Shown: positions 25,952 to 35,314, counted from the stretch's first letter. The stretch is 64,000 nt of DNA from Rhodobacter flavimaris (GCF_021378075.1 NZ_JAJUOS010000011.1:1-64000), one strand, 5' to 3'. Numbers and translations: made by a program. Notes: a model not told the origin generated them from the letters alone.

Positions 25952-26449
25952 TCAAGAGGATACTTTCACGAAATCTGCAAGCTGCTGAATTTCTGGCCGA
26001 AGTTCTTCCGCCAATCCGTCCGAGAATGCCTCGAACGCGTCGCGGGTTTCGGGCGGCACCGAGATCAGAACGCGCAAGCCTCGGGCCAGACCAAGACCGA
26101 TCAGGTCACGACAGCCGCGCCCGGCGGCCTCTTGCTTGCCGAATTTGTTCAGGATCAGCGCGGCGCCCTCCGGAGCATGCTCGATCGCGCGGGCTGTTGC
26201 GGCAACGGCTTCCTCCAGCGCGCCCGCGTCAAGTGTGCAGGCATCCGCCCCCGGCCCGAGGTCTTGCGAAATCGCGCGGACCTCCTCGGCGGGAAGCAGG
26301 CGCAGGTGCATCTCGCAGGGGCGCGCGGCGGGCGTATCGGCGCGGACCATCGCCACCAGCGGCGCCCCCTCGGCGCGCAACTGTTCAGCCAGATCGGCCA
26401 GCAACCGATCCGCCCCGCCCTTCTCCGTAACCGAGATGAAGCCCAGCAT
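25952..26449 (-). CDS. DUF2478 protein
   Basis: This 165-residue protein resembles DUF2478. Visible family blocks are the N-terminal MLGFISVTEKGGADRLLADL, the segment EMHLRLLPAEEVRAISQDLG and LILNKFGKQEAAGRG, where NKFGKQE recalls a nucleotide-binding P-loop-class protein. Some relatives lie near molybdate genes, but none are seen here. It starts two bases after the PIN gene and closes the rlmI-PIN-DUF2478 operon. Function unknown. Confidence 0.7.
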   Translation of the reverse strand: MLGFISVTEKGGADRLLADLAEQLRAEGAPLVAMVRADTPAARPCEMHLRLLPAEEVRAISQDLGPGADACTLDAGALEEAVAATARAIEHAPEGAALILNKFGKQEAAGRGCRDLIGLGLARGLRVLISVPPETRDAFEAFSDGLAEELRPEIQQLADFVKVSS

Positions 26450-26451
26450 GT

Positions 26452-26991
26452 TCAACTCAACACCTTCCCCAGACGCGGCAGCTTCGCGCGTTTGAGCAGC
26501 GGCCGCAACGGCTGGGGCACGCCCGAAAGCCGTTCGGCCTCGGCACGCACGGCCTCGACCACGGTTTCGATGCCCTCGGGGCGCTCGGACCATAGCTCCC
26601 ACAGGAAGCCGTCGGGGTCGCGGCGCGTCAGGCCCTCGGCGGCAAGCACGTTGCGCGGGAAATCCACAGCGTTGAAGGTGCAGATCGCATCGGCATGGCC
26701 CGAGATCGCGGCCGCGAGCACGTGGATATCGTTTTCATCCGGCAGATGGAGGCGTGCCTCGACGCCGGGGCGCGGTGCCACGCAGGCCTTGGGGAACTCG
26801 GCGCGCAACAGCGCAATCTGTCCGCGCGCGATGGCCTCATCGGCCGGGCTGAAGCGCGCGGCGGCGCGGGCCCATTCCTCCAGGATACGGTCCGACCAGA
26901 GTGGCGTGTAATACCCCGCCCGCGCCACACCGATCAGGATCTCGCGCAGGACGGTGGGCAATAGCACACAGGCGTCGAGTAGCACCTTCAT
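26452..26991 (-). CDS. PIN-domain protein
   Basis: This 179-residue protein has PIN-domain features: the first acidic residue D6 in KVLLDACVLLPTVLRE, a central EEWARA acidic helix, and DENDIHVLAAAI plus ICTFNAVDFP toward the end. These would make the metal site of a single-strand RNA nuclease. There is no antitoxin-like partner beside it, so a simple VapC toxin is unlikely. The ATG shares one base with the rlmI stop (TGATG), indicating tight coupling to the rRNA methyltransferase. Confidence 0.75.
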   Translation of the reverse strand: MKVLLDACVLLPTVLREILIGVARAGYYTPLWSDRILEEWARAAARFSPADEAIARGQIALLRAEFPKACVAPRPGVEARLHLPDENDIHVLAAAISGHADAICTFNAVDFPRNVLAAEGLTRRDPDGFLWELWSERPEGIETVVEAVRAEAERLSGVPQPLRPLLKRAKLPRLGKVLS

Positions 26992-28196
26992 CAGTCGAGC
27001 CGGAAGAACAACGACTTGAGATAGCCCGATTCGGCCAGTTGCGGCAGCATCGGGTGGTCCGGCCCCGCGTAGCCCGTGTGGATCAGCTGCGAGCGGCGCC
27101 CGCCCTTGCCGATCCCGCGCGCCGAGGCGGCACGGAATTGCACCAAATCGGCGGCGTGCGAGCAGGAGCACAGTACTAGGTACCCGCCCGGCGCGACCAG
27201 CTGCGCCGCAAGCCGCGCGACGCGCTCATAGGCCCGCAGCCCGGCCTGAAGCGCCTGCTTCGAGGGCGCAAAGGCGGGCGGATCACAGATCACCACATCG
27301 AAGGTCTCACCCTCGGCGCCAAGGGCTTCAAGCGTGGCGAAGGCATCGCCCTGACGGGTTGAGAAACGCGCACCGCCGCCCATGGCCTCCGCCCCCTGAC
27401 GCGCCAGATCCAGCGCCGCGGCCGAGGCATCGACGGACAGCGCCGACTGCGCCCCACCGGCAAGGCAGGCCAGCGCGAAACCGCCGACGTGGCTGAACAC
27501 ATCGAGCACCCGCGCACCTTTCGCCAGACGCGCCGCGAAAGCGTGGTTCGGGCGCTGGTCGAAAAACAGCCCCGTTTTCTGCCCGCCGATCACATCGGCC
27601 ATGTAGATCGCGCCGTTCATCGGCACCGGGATCGGCCCGGAAACCTCGCCGTTCAGAACCAGCGTTTCCTCGGGCAGCCCCTCAAGGCCCCGCGCGCGGC
27701 CCGAGCCGTTCTTGATGACCGTTTTCACGCCCGCAACCTCGGTCAGTGCCGAGGCAAGATCGTCGATCATCATTTCTGCCCAAGCGGCGTTGGGCTGGAC
27801 CACAGCGACATCGCCGAAGCGGTCGATGATGACGCCGGGCAGACCGTCGGCCTCGGCATGGACCAGCCGGTAGAAGGGCGCGTCGAACAGGCGCTCGCGC
27901 AGTGCCTGCGCATGGGCCAGCCGGTCGATCAGCCAGTCGCGGTCGATCACCGCCTCGGGGTTGCGGTCAAGAACACGTGCGATGATCTTCGAGTTTGGAT
28001 TGACCGTGACCGTCGCCAGCGGGCGCCGCTCGGCATCCTCCAGCGTCGCGATGGTGCCGGGCGCCATGGACTGGGTGCGCCGGTCGGTCACCAGCTCGTC
28101 GCCATAGACCCAGGGAAAGCCGTGACGGATGGCGCGCGCTTCGGCCTTGGGGCGCAGACGGACAACGGGGCGCGGGCGGGCGGTGGTTTCGGTCAT
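26991..28196 (-). CDS. rlmI: 23S rRNA (cytosine-C5)-methyltransferase, RlmI family
   Basis: This 401-residue class I SAM-dependent methyltransferase has an N-terminal PUA domain (PVVRLRPKAEARAIRHGFPW start) and a Rossmann core with VLDVFSHVGGFALA as the SAM-binding loop and ICDPPAFAPSK as the catalytic motif. RlmI methylates C1962 of 23S rRNA in E. coli. It is the first gene of an operon with a PIN nuclease and DUF2478. The exact target base is inferred from family. Confidence 0.88.
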   Translation of the reverse strand: MTETTARPRPVVRLRPKAEARAIRHGFPWVYGDELVTDRRTQSMAPGTIATLEDAERRPLATVTVNPNSKIIARVLDRNPEAVIDRDWLIDRLAHAQALRERLFDAPFYRLVHAEADGLPGVIIDRFGDVAVVQPNAAWAEMMIDDLASALTEVAGVKTVIKNGSGRARGLEGLPEETLVLNGEVSGPIPVPMNGAIYMADVIGGQKTGLFFDQRPNHAFAARLAKGARVLDVFSHVGGFALACLAGGAQSALSVDASAAALDLARQGAEAMGGGARFSTRQGDAFATLEALGAEGETFDVVICDPPAFAPSKQALQAGLRAYERVARLAAQLVAPGGYLVLCSCSHAADLVQFRAASARGIGKGGRRSQLIHTGYAGPDHPMLPQLAESGYLKSLFFRLD

Positions 28197-28267
28197 CGGT
28201 TGGCTCCGGCTAGAGGGGCGTTTCCGCCTCCTCTACCCGGTTCGCGGCCCCGCGAAAAGCCCGAGCC

Positions 28268-28882
28268 CTACGCGCCGGGCGCCAGCGGGCGGCTCAGGTG
28301 CCGCTCGATTGCCTCGGTGATTAGCCGGGTCACCACGACCTTCTGCGTCTGACCGCGCGCTTCATTGTCGGCGGCCTGCTGACCCCAAGCTGCGGGCTCA
28401 ATGATATTGATGCGCTCGGCGGGGCGCAGCTCGACCCCGCTCGTGGCGTCGCGCAGGGCAAGGTCGAACGAGATGCTGTAGTTGCCGCCATAGCCGTAGC
28501 GCGCCTTCTCGGTCAAGGCATGGAACCCGCGCACGTCGATGACCAGAATGACCGGCGCCCCCGTCTGCATCTGCCACGACAAATCGGCCACCACCGCATT
28601 GAAGATCGTCGAGATCTGGTCGTAACGATCCCCCGGAGGATCGCCGCGCCAGACGATATCGGCCCAGGGGTAGATCTGGTTCTCTTCGGACACGGTCAGC
28701 GCCCGTGACACGCGCACTTCGGCCCTGCGGATATCGTATGCGGGGCGGGTTTCCGTGCCCGTCCTGGCGTGGATCTGGTTCTCGGCCGGGGGCAGGCGCA
28801 GCAAGCCAAAGGGGGCGCCGTCCGTACAGGCGGACGTCAACACAAGCATGGCGCCGAATGCTAAACTGTTGATACCTTTCAT
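28268..28882 (-). CDS. Predicted lipoprotein (DUF6778-like)
   Basis: This 204-residue protein has an N-terminal signal and the lipobox LTSAC (cysteine at residue 19), so it should be lipid-anchored in the periplasm. The body has mixed alpha/beta character with no catalytic motif I recognise. It looks like a family restricted to Rhodobacterales, possibly DUF6778. AAGGGA precedes the start. It is divergent from edd, and the shared 217-base gap carries the edd operator. Confidence 0.65.
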   Translation of the reverse strand: MKGINSLAFGAMLVLTSACTDGAPFGLLRLPPAENQIHARTGTETRPAYDIRRAEVRVSRALTVSEENQIYPWADIVWRGDPPGDRYDQISTIFNAVVADLSWQMQTGAPVILVIDVRGFHALTEKARYGYGGNYSISFDLALRDATSGVELRPAERINIIEPAAWGQQAADNEARGQTQKVVVTRLITEAIERHLSRPLAPGA

Positions 28883-29026
28883 CGAACGGTCCCTTTGAAT
28901 TTCGGCGTTCTGTTAACATTCCCTTGCGCGGGTGGCCAAAAAGAATATTCAGTTTCGTGCAATTTGCCGCAGCGGTGACGCAAACGGCACCCACTGCCCG
29001 CCAGTTTTCGGCTTTGAGAGTTGCAT

Positions 29027-29040
29027 TGTTAGCGCTAACT
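29027..29040. promoter_or_regulatory. LacI-family operator before edd
   Basis: TGTTAGCGCTAACT is the same palindrome as before zwf (25864-25877). It lies 60-73 bases before the edd start and overlaps a possible promoter (TTGAGA, 16 bases, TAACTG), which suits repression. Confidence 0.75.
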
Positions 29041-29099
29041 GTGTAGAGAGCCGACAGATTGCGCCGAGACCGGCGACTAGCAAGGACTCGTCTAAAGCC

Positions 29100-30920
29100 A
29101 TGACCAAGCGCCCCGCACCGCTCAATGACACCCTCGCCCGCGTGACCGATCGCATTCGGGAGCGTTCGGCGGGGCAGCGGGGCGAGTACCTTGCGCGCAT
29201 CCGCGAGGCGGCAAGCGCCGGCCCCGTGCGGGCACACCTGAGCTGCGGCAACCAAGCCCACGCCTATGCGGCGATGGAGCGTGACAAGCCCGCGCTGGCC
29301 GAGGGGCGCGCGGCCAATATCGGGATCGTGACGGCCTATAACGACATGCTCTCGGCGCATCAGCCCTATGAAAGCTACCCGCGCCTGATCAAGGACAGCC
29401 TGCGCAAGCTTGGCGTGACCGCGCAGGTCGCGGGCGGCGTTCCGGCCATGTGCGATGGTGTCACGCAGGGCCAGCCGGGGATGGAGCTGAGCCTCTTCTC
29501 GCGCGATGTGATCGCGCTGGCGGCGGGGATCTCGCTGAGCCACAACACCTTTGACGCGGCGCTTTATCTGGGGGTCTGCGACAAGATCGTGCCGGGGCTG
29601 ATCATGGCGGCGGCCACGTTCGGGCATATCCCCGCGGTCTTCGTGCCTGCCGGGCCAATGACCTCGGGCCTGCCGAACGACGAAAAGGCCAAGGTGCGCC
29701 AGCAATTCGCCACCGGCGAGGTCGGGCGCGACAAGCTGATGGAGGCCGAGATGGCCTCCTATCACGGGCCGGGCACCTGCACCTTCTACGGCACCGCGAA
29801 TACCAACCAGATGCTGATGGAATTCATGGGCCTGCACCTGCCCGGGTCTAGCTTCGTGAACCCAAACACGCCCCTGCGCGAGGCGCTCACGGTTCAGGCC
29901 GCCCGCCGCGCCGCCGAAATCACCGCGCTTGGCAATGACTACCGCCCCGCGGGCGAGATCCTTGATGAGCGCGCCTTCGTGAACGGCCTTGTCGGACTGA
30001 TGGCCACCGGCGGATCGACCAACCTCGTGCTGCACCTGCCCGCCATGGCGCGCGCCGCCGGGATCGTGCTGGATCTGGCTGATTTCGACGACATCTCGGC
30101 CGTGGTGCCGCTGATGGCCAAGGTCTATCCGAACGGTCTGGCCGACGTGAACCACTTCCATGCCGCGGGCGGGCTGCAATTCCTGATCCGAGAGCTTCTT
30201 GGCGCGGGATTGCTGCATGCCGATGCCAAGACCGTCGCGGGCGACGGGCTTGAGGCCTATACCCGCGAGCCGAAGCTTATTGACGGCAAGCTCGACTGGG
30301 CCGAGGGTCCAGGCGAGACGCTCAATGACAAGATCGTGCGCCCCGCCACCAACCCGTTCCAGCCTCAGGGTGGCCTGCGCCAGCTTTCGGGCAACCTCGG
30401 GCGCGGGGTCATCAAGATCTCGGCCGTGGCGCCCGAACATCACCTGATCGAGGCCCCGGTGCGCATCTTCCACAACCAGGAAGACGTCCGCGCGGCCTTT
30501 AAACGCGACGAGTTCACCTCGGATACCGTGGTCGTCGTGCGCTTCCAGGGCCCGCAGGCAAACGGAATGCCCGAGCTGCACTCGCTCACCCCGACACTGT
30601 CGGTCTTGCAGGGGCGCGGTCTCAAGGTCGCACTGGTGACCGACGGGCGCATGTCGGGGGCCTCGGGCAAGGTGCCCGCCGCGATTCATGTCAGCCCCGA
30701 GGCGGCCTGCGGCGGCCCGCTGGCCAAGCTGCGCGACGGCGACATCGTGCGTCTCGATGCGGAAAAAGGTGTACTGACCTGCCTTGCCGCCGATTTTGAC
30801 AGCCGCACCCCGGTCTCCGCAGATCTGTCGCACAATGCCCATGGCCTTGGGCGCGAGCTGTTCGCCGCCTTCCGTCGCAATGTCGGCCCCGCCACCGATG
30901 GCGCGGCCGTGATCGTCTGA
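29100..30920 (+). CDS. edd: Phosphogluconate dehydratase
   Basis: This 606-residue iron-sulfur dehydratase of the IlvD/Edd family converts 6-phosphogluconate to 2-keto-3-deoxy-6-phosphogluconate. Key stretches are [17 protein letters not shown], the cysteine motif [14 protein letters not shown] and, late in the protein, [19 protein letters not shown]. Length matches the family. I chose the ATG at 29100. The frame extends upstream to 28932, but that sequence lies across the operator and does not resemble the family. It is cotranscribed with eda. Confidence 0.97.
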   Translation: MTKRPAPLNDTLARVTDRIRERSAGQRGEYLARIREAASAGPVRAHLSCGNQAHAYAAMERDKPALAEGRAANIGIVTAYNDMLSAHQPYESYPRLIKDSLRKLGVTAQVAGGVPAMCDGVTQGQPGMELSLFSRDVIALAAGISLSHNTFDAALYLGVCDKIVPGLIMAAATFGHIPAVFVPAGPMTSGLPNDEKAKVRQQFATGEVGRDKLMEAEMASYHGPGTCTFYGTANTNQMLMEFMGLHLPGSSFVNPNTPLREALTVQAARRAAEITALGNDYRPAGEILDERAFVNGLVGLMATGGSTNLVLHLPAMARAAGIVLDLADFDDISAVVPLMAKVYPNGLADVNHFHAAGGLQFLIRELLGAGLLHADAKTVAGDGLEAYTREPKLIDGKLDWAEGPGETLNDKIVRPATNPFQPQGGLRQLSGNLGRGVIKISAVAPEHHLIEAPVRIFHNQEDVRAAFKRDEFTSDTVVVVRFQGPQANGMPELHSLTPTLSVLQGRGLKVALVTDGRMSGASGKVPAAIHVSPEAACGGPLAKLRDGDIVRLDAEKGVLTCLAADFDSRTPVSADLSHNAHGLGRELFAAFRRNVGPATDGAAVIV

Positions 30921-30944
30921 TTTCAAGCCCACGAGAGGGACACC

Positions 30945-31586
30945 ATGACCCCCGCCGAACAATCCGCCGCCGCCCGCAAGATCTGTGCGCTCGCTCCGAT
31001 CGTCCCGGTGATCGTCGTCAAGGAGTTGGGCCATGCCGCCCCGCTCGCCCGCGCGCTGGTGGCCGGCGGGCTGCCCGCGCTTGAGGTCACTCTGCGCACA
31101 CCCTGCGCGCTTGATGCGATCCGCGCCATGTCCGAGGTCGAGGGCGGCGTGGTTGGAGCGGGAACGCTGATTACCCCGGCCGACGTCAAGGCCGCCAAGG
31201 CCGCGGGCGCAAAGTTCGGCGTCTCGCCCGGTGCGACCGAGCGCCTCGTGAAAGCCTGTGAGGACGAAGGCCTGCCGCTGCTTCCCGGTGCCGTCACCGC
31301 CTCCGAGGTGATGCGCGCGATGGAATGGGGCTTTGACGTGCTCAAGTTCTTCCCCGCCGCCACCTCGGGCGGAGCGCCCGCGATCAAGGCGCTTGGCGGG
31401 CCGCTGCCGCAGATCAGCTTCTGCCCGACGGGCGGCATCAGCCTGCAAAACGCCAATGATTACCTTAGCTTGCCGAACGTGCTTTGCGCAGGCGGATCGT
31501 GGGTTGCGCCAAACGACAAGGTCGAGAATGGCGATTGGGCCGGGATCGAAGCCCTCGCCCGCGAAGCCGCCGCCCTGCCGCGCTAG
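30945..31586 (+). CDS. eda: 2-keto-3-deoxy-6-phosphogluconate aldolase
   Basis: This 213-residue class I aldolase splits KDPG into pyruvate and glyceraldehyde 3-phosphate, the last Entner-Doudoroff step. The Schiff-base lysine is K134 in DVLKFFPA, and the catalytic glutamate is E47 in ALEVTLRT. GAGAGGGACA precedes the start. The stop codon overlaps the convergent stop of the next gene on a CTAG palindrome. Confidence 0.97.
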   Translation: MTPAEQSAAARKICALAPIVPVIVVKELGHAAPLARALVAGGLPALEVTLRTPCALDAIRAMSEVEGGVVGAGTLITPADVKAAKAAGAKFGVSPGATERLVKACEDEGLPLLPGAVTASEVMRAMEWGFDVLKFFPAATSGGAPAIKALGGPLPQISFCPTGGISLQNANDYLSLPNVLCAGGSWVAPNDKVENGDWAGIEALAREAAALPR

Positions 31587-31852
31587 GCGCCAAAGCGCGC
31601 GGCACGCCCGCCGCGCCGCCCGGCGCCACCCGGCGGGTGCGTCAGCCCCTCGGTCAGAACCTTGCTCATCGGATGTTCAGCATCGGCGCCATAGGTTGCC
31701 AGAACCGTACGCATGGCGTCGAACGGTTCCAGCCCCGGAGCGAGGCTCAGCGCCCAATCCATGAAGATCGAGCGGCATTCGGACAGGGTGATCCCCTCGA
31801 TCCGGTAGCTTTCACGGATCAGCCCTTTCGGGTCCGCAAGGTTCAAATCCAT
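31583..31852 (-). CDS. Small conserved-looking hypothetical protein downstream of glnE
   Basis: This is an 89-residue protein (94 if the ATG at 31867 is used). It begins MDLNLADPKGLIRESYRIEG and ends in a glycine/arginine-rich tail GAGRRGGRAARFG that could touch nucleic acid. I recall similar proteins beside glnE in related genomes but know no function. I prefer 31852 because GAGGAAAG precedes it. It follows glnE closely and is probably cotranscribed. Confidence 0.6.
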   Translation of the reverse strand: MDLNLADPKGLIRESYRIEGITLSECRSIFMDWALSLAPGLEPFDAMRTVLATYGADAEHPMSKVLTEGLTHPPGGAGRRGGRAARFGA

Positions 31853-31871
31853 GACTTTCCTCGCCATTTTG

Positions 31872-34643
31872 TCACCCTAGCGCCGCCTCGACGATAGCGG
31901 CTACCTCAGAGGTGGTGCGTTCGAGCCGTTCGGCAAGGGCCTCAAGTCTATCGACACCAACCTCGCGTAGCAGGAAAGACTGCCCGCCCTCGCCGATGGC
32001 CTCCATGTCGAGCGGCTTGTCGGTGAGCAACCGCCCCCCCGCCTGAAGCCGCCACAGGAAGCGATAGGCCGAGGCAAGGCGCTCGCCGTCCTCCTTGCTG
32101 ATCAGACCGCGCCTCGGGCCGATGCGCAACTGCGGCTCGACCCGTCGCGCGGGATCCCCGCCCCGCAGGGCAAAGCTTTGGGCCAGCAGTTCGATATCCT
32201 GCAACCGGCCTGGGCCGATCTTGGCCTCCCACGCACCGTCGGGGGCCTTGGCGGCAAAGATGCGCGCGCGCATCTCGGCCAGGTCGGGCATCACCTTCGG
32301 ATCGCTGCCCTTCGCGGCCAGAACAGCGACGCGCACCGCCTCGACATCCGCCGCAAGCCCCGGATCGCCCGCCACCGGGCGCGCGCGGGTCAGCGCCAGA
32401 TGCTCCCAGGTCCAGGCCTCATCCATCTGATACGACCGGAAGCTTTCGATCGAGGTTGCGACCGGCCCCTGCCGACCCGAGGGGCGCAGACGCATGTCCA
32501 CCTCGTAAAGCCGCCCCTCGGGCATCTGTGCGGTCAGCGCGGTGATCAGGGCTTGCGTCAGGCGCGCATAATAGGGGCGCGTCGCCAGGGGCTTGCGCCC
32601 TTCCGACATCTCGACCCCCTGGGGGTCATAGATCACGATCAGATCGAGATCCGAAGAGGCGTTCAACCGCTCGGCCCCAAGCGAGCCCATCCCCAGCACC
32701 ACGGCCCCGCGTCCGGGCGGCGGGCCATGCTTGGCCGCGAATTCGGCCTGCACCTCGGGCCAGAGCGCGGCCACCGCGGCGCTTGCAATATCGGCATATT
32801 GCTTGGCCGCTTCGCCCGCATCGACCAGCCCGCGCAGGTGATGCACGCCGACACGGAACTTGAACTCCTTGGCCCAACGCCGCGCGGTATCTAGCTTTTT
32901 CTCGTAATCTGGCGCCGCGGCGAGGGCCTCGCGCAGGTTCTGCAGCACCCCGTCGGGGCCGGGCCATGGCTCGAAGAATGAACCGCCAAGCACCGCATCC
33001 AGCACGCCCGCGTTGCGCGACAGATGCGCGGCCAACGCCGGGGCGGTAGTGCAGATATCGACGATCAACTCGATCAGCTGCGGGTTGGCATCGAACAGCG
33101 AAAACAGCTGAACGCCCGCAGGCAGGCCACGCAGGAACCCGTCGAACTGGCGCAGCGCCCCTTCGGGGTTCGCGGCGCGTTGCAGGCGGCGCAGCAGCTC
33201 GGGCTCGACCCGGCGGAAGATCCCCCGCGCGCGCTCCGAACGCAGGCAGGCGTAGCTGCGCCAGCCCTCGACAATCGCGGCGGCCGAAGCCGAAAGTTCA
33301 GGACGCGCGGCAGCCTCGCCCGGGGCGAAGAAGGCGCCGGTCAGTTCCTCGACGCGCTGCAAGCGTTCGACCAGATGCGCCGACCATTTGGCCGGATCGC
33401 CCTCGCCCATCATCGCGGCGATCCGCGCCAGCCCCTCGGGACTGTTGGGCAGAAGCTGGGTCTGCGCGTCGTTCACCATCTGGATGCGATGCTCGATGTC
33501 GCGATGCTCGCGGTAATGTTCGATCAGTTCCTCGGCAACGGCCGGCGGCACCCAGTCCTTCGCGGCCAGACGGCGCAACCCGCCAACGGTCGTGCGGTCG
33601 CGCAGTTCCGGGTCGCGCCCGCCCGCGATCAGCTGACGGGTTTGGGTGAAGAATTCGATCTCGCGGATGCCGCCCTGCCCCAGTTTCATGTTGTGGCCGG
33701 GCAAGGTGATCGGCCCGTGCAGGCCCTTATGCTCGCGGATGCGAAGACGCATGTCATGGGCGTCCTGAATGGCCGCGAAATCGAGGTGCTTGCGCCAGAC
33801 GAAGGGGGTCAGCGTCTGCAAGAACCGCTCCCCCGCGCCGATATCGCCCGCGCAGGCGCGCGCCTTGATATAGGCCGCGCGCTCCCACGTCCGGCCCTCG
33901 GCCTCGTAATACAGCTCGGCCGAGGCCATTGAGATGCAGACCGGCGTCACACTTGCGTCGGGGCGTAGGCGCAGGTCGGTGCGGAAGACATAGCCCTCGC
34001 CGGTGATATCCGAGAGCATCGCCGCCATCTTGCGGGTTACGCGGATGAAGGCCGCGCGGGCCTCCATCACGTCCGCTGGGTCATAGCGGGTCTGATCGAA
34101 GAGGCAGATGAGGTCGATATCCGAGGAGTAGTTCAGCTCCCCCGCGCCCATCTTGCCCATGGCCAGCGCCACCATCCCTGCCCCGGTCTCGGCATCCTGC
34201 GGCGCGGCTCCGGGGATCTTGTTGCGGCGGATCTCATCGGCGACCAGCCGGGTGATGGCCAGATTCACCGCGTGGTCGGCCAGATCGGTCAGCGCACCGG
34301 TCACCTGCTCGAGCGTCCAGACGCCCCCTAAATCGGCAAGCCCGGTCAGAAGGGCGATGCGCCGCTTGGCCCGGCGCAACTCATCAGCCAGCGCATCCAG
34401 CGGCACCTCGCCGATTCGGATTAACTCTCCCGCCAAGGCGGTCTCAGGCGTGTCGCCCAGCGCCGCGCGCAACCAGTCCGCTTCGCGCGTCAGCAGCCCG
34501 GCGAGGAAGGGCGAACAGCCCGCCGTGCCAGCGACGAGGGCGCGCATTTCGGGGGGAAGGTCGGTGAATTGTCCTGCCACATCGGCGCCGCGCTCGGGCT
34601 CGAAGGGGATGGGACAGCGGGTCAGACGCGATGCGAAATTCAT
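31872..34643 (-). CDS. glnE: Bifunctional glutamine synthetase adenylyltransferase/deadenylase
   Basis: This 923-residue enzyme adds and removes AMP on glutamine synthetase in response to nitrogen status. It has the two nucleotidyltransferase domains expected: the N-terminal (deadenylating) site YSSDIDLICLFD, and the C-terminal (adenylating) site NASSDLDLIVIYD, each followed by helical GlnE domains. Both metal-binding D-x-D pairs are intact. It is divergent from the YbaK gene across a 93-base gap. Confidence 0.96.
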   Translation of the reverse strand: MNFASRLTRCPIPFEPERGADVAGQFTDLPPEMRALVAGTAGCSPFLAGLLTREADWLRAALGDTPETALAGELIRIGEVPLDALADELRRAKRRIALLTGLADLGGVWTLEQVTGALTDLADHAVNLAITRLVADEIRRNKIPGAAPQDAETGAGMVALAMGKMGAGELNYSSDIDLICLFDQTRYDPADVMEARAAFIRVTRKMAAMLSDITGEGYVFRTDLRLRPDASVTPVCISMASAELYYEAEGRTWERAAYIKARACAGDIGAGERFLQTLTPFVWRKHLDFAAIQDAHDMRLRIREHKGLHGPITLPGHNMKLGQGGIREIEFFTQTRQLIAGGRDPELRDRTTVGGLRRLAAKDWVPPAVAEELIEHYREHRDIEHRIQMVNDAQTQLLPNSPEGLARIAAMMGEGDPAKWSAHLVERLQRVEELTGAFFAPGEAAARPELSASAAAIVEGWRSYACLRSERARGIFRRVEPELLRRLQRAANPEGALRQFDGFLRGLPAGVQLFSLFDANPQLIELIVDICTTAPALAAHLSRNAGVLDAVLGGSFFEPWPGPDGVLQNLREALAAAPDYEKKLDTARRWAKEFKFRVGVHHLRGLVDAGEAAKQYADIASAAVAALWPEVQAEFAAKHGPPPGRGAVVLGMGSLGAERLNASSDLDLIVIYDPQGVEMSEGRKPLATRPYYARLTQALITALTAQMPEGRLYEVDMRLRPSGRQGPVATSIESFRSYQMDEAWTWEHLALTRARPVAGDPGLAADVEAVRVAVLAAKGSDPKVMPDLAEMRARIFAAKAPDGAWEAKIGPGRLQDIELLAQSFALRGGDPARRVEPQLRIGPRRGLISKEDGERLASAYRFLWRLQAGGRLLTDKPLDMEAIGEGGQSFLLREVGVDRLEALAERLERTTSEVAAIVEAALG

Positions 34644-34736
34644 GGCGTCAGACTACTGTTCGGCTCGGGCGGGTCAATGGGCTTCCCTTGGCCACGCGCG
34701 CCCCCTACAGCTGGGGCAAAGCGGAAGGACAAGGCC

Positions 34737-35204
34737 ATGAGCAAATCTTTGAAACGGGTCGAGAGCGCCCTGCTGGAGACGGGTGTGAGCTTCGAGATTC
34801 TCGAGGTAGGCCAAGCGCGCACCGCGCAGGAGGCCGCCGGCGCGGCGGGTTGCGCGGTCGATCAGATCGTCAAGTCGATCATCTTCCGCGGCGAGGAAAG
34901 TGGCCATGTCGCGCTCTTCCTGACCGCAGGCGGCAACCGGGTCTGCGCCGATAAGGCCAGCGCGGTCGCGCGCCAGCCGCTTGGCAAGGCTGATGCCGCC
35001 CTTATCCGCGCCGAGACCGGCTTTGCCATCGGGGGCGTCTCGCCCGTCGGACATCTGAGTCCGGTCGCCAGTTATTACGACCCGCGCCTGCTGGCGTTTG
35101 ATCGGGTCTGGGCCGCGGCGGGCACTCCGCGCCATATCTTCGCGATAGACCCGCGTGAATTGCTGCGCATCACCGGCGCGACGCTTGCGGATTTCGTCGA
35201 ATAG
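34737..35204 (+). CDS. ybaK: YbaK/EbsC-type aminoacyl-tRNA deacylase
   Basis: This 155-residue editing-domain protein of the YbaK family hydrolyses mischarged tRNAs (Cys-tRNAPro or similar). The catalytic lysine is K46 in IVKSIIF, and the conserved segment GFAIGGVSPVGHL is present. Start taken at 34737. The frame runs further upstream, but through the glnE divergent region. It stands as a single gene. Confidence 0.88.
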   Translation: MSKSLKRVESALLETGVSFEILEVGQARTAQEAAGAAGCAVDQIVKSIIFRGEESGHVALFLTAGGNRVCADKASAVARQPLGKADAALIRAETGFAIGGVSPVGHLSPVASYYDPRLLAFDRVWAAAGTPRHIFAIDPRELLRITGATLADFVE

Positions 35205-35219
35205 CTCCCTAGGAAGAAA

Positions 35220-35238
35220 ATGTAAAAAAGATTTACAT
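35220..35238. promoter_or_regulatory. Inverted repeat operator A before DUF2852
   Basis: Arms ATGTAAA and TTTACAT with a 5-base spacer make a perfect 19-base operator-like site. A related site lies 58 bases downstream. The regulator is unknown. Confidence 0.55.
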
Positions 35239-35244
35239 GCGCTC

Positions 35245-35273
35245 TTGAACGGGGCGCGGGATCTCCCATTTCA
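35245..35273 (+). promoter_or_regulatory. Candidate DUF2852 promoter between two operators
   Basis: TTGAAC (35245-35250), 17 bases, then ATTTCA (35268-35273). The -10 box is weak and sits inside a perfect 14-bp palindrome CATTTCATGAAATG (35267-35280). Confidence 0.35.
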
Positions 35274-35277
35274 TGAA

Positions 35278-35296
35278 ATGTGAAAGCAGTTCACAT
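35278..35296. promoter_or_regulatory. Inverted repeat operator B before DUF2852
   Basis: Arms ATGTGAA and TTCACAT with a 5-base spacer, the same layout as operator A with one change per arm. It ends 18 bases before the DUF2852 start. Confidence 0.55.
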
Positions 35297-35314
35297 ACCA
35301 ACCCGGAGGTTCTC

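Noticed and set aside
26452..26991. PIN gene as a VapC toxin of a toxin-antitoxin pair
   Set aside because: No small antitoxin gene precedes it. It overlaps rlmI directly and is longer than typical VapC.
28398..31448. 1016-codon open frame on the minus strand across edd-eda
   Set aside because: It is antisense to edd and eda, which have clear motifs, and it overlaps the lipoprotein gene in another frame. Very GC-rich codons leave such antisense frames open.
35220..35296. PpsR/CrtJ or CRP binding sites
   Set aside because: PpsR/CrtJ sites need TGT-N12-ACA, here N11. CRP-type sites need a 6-base gap between TGTGA and TCACA, here 7. No photosynthesis genes are nearby.
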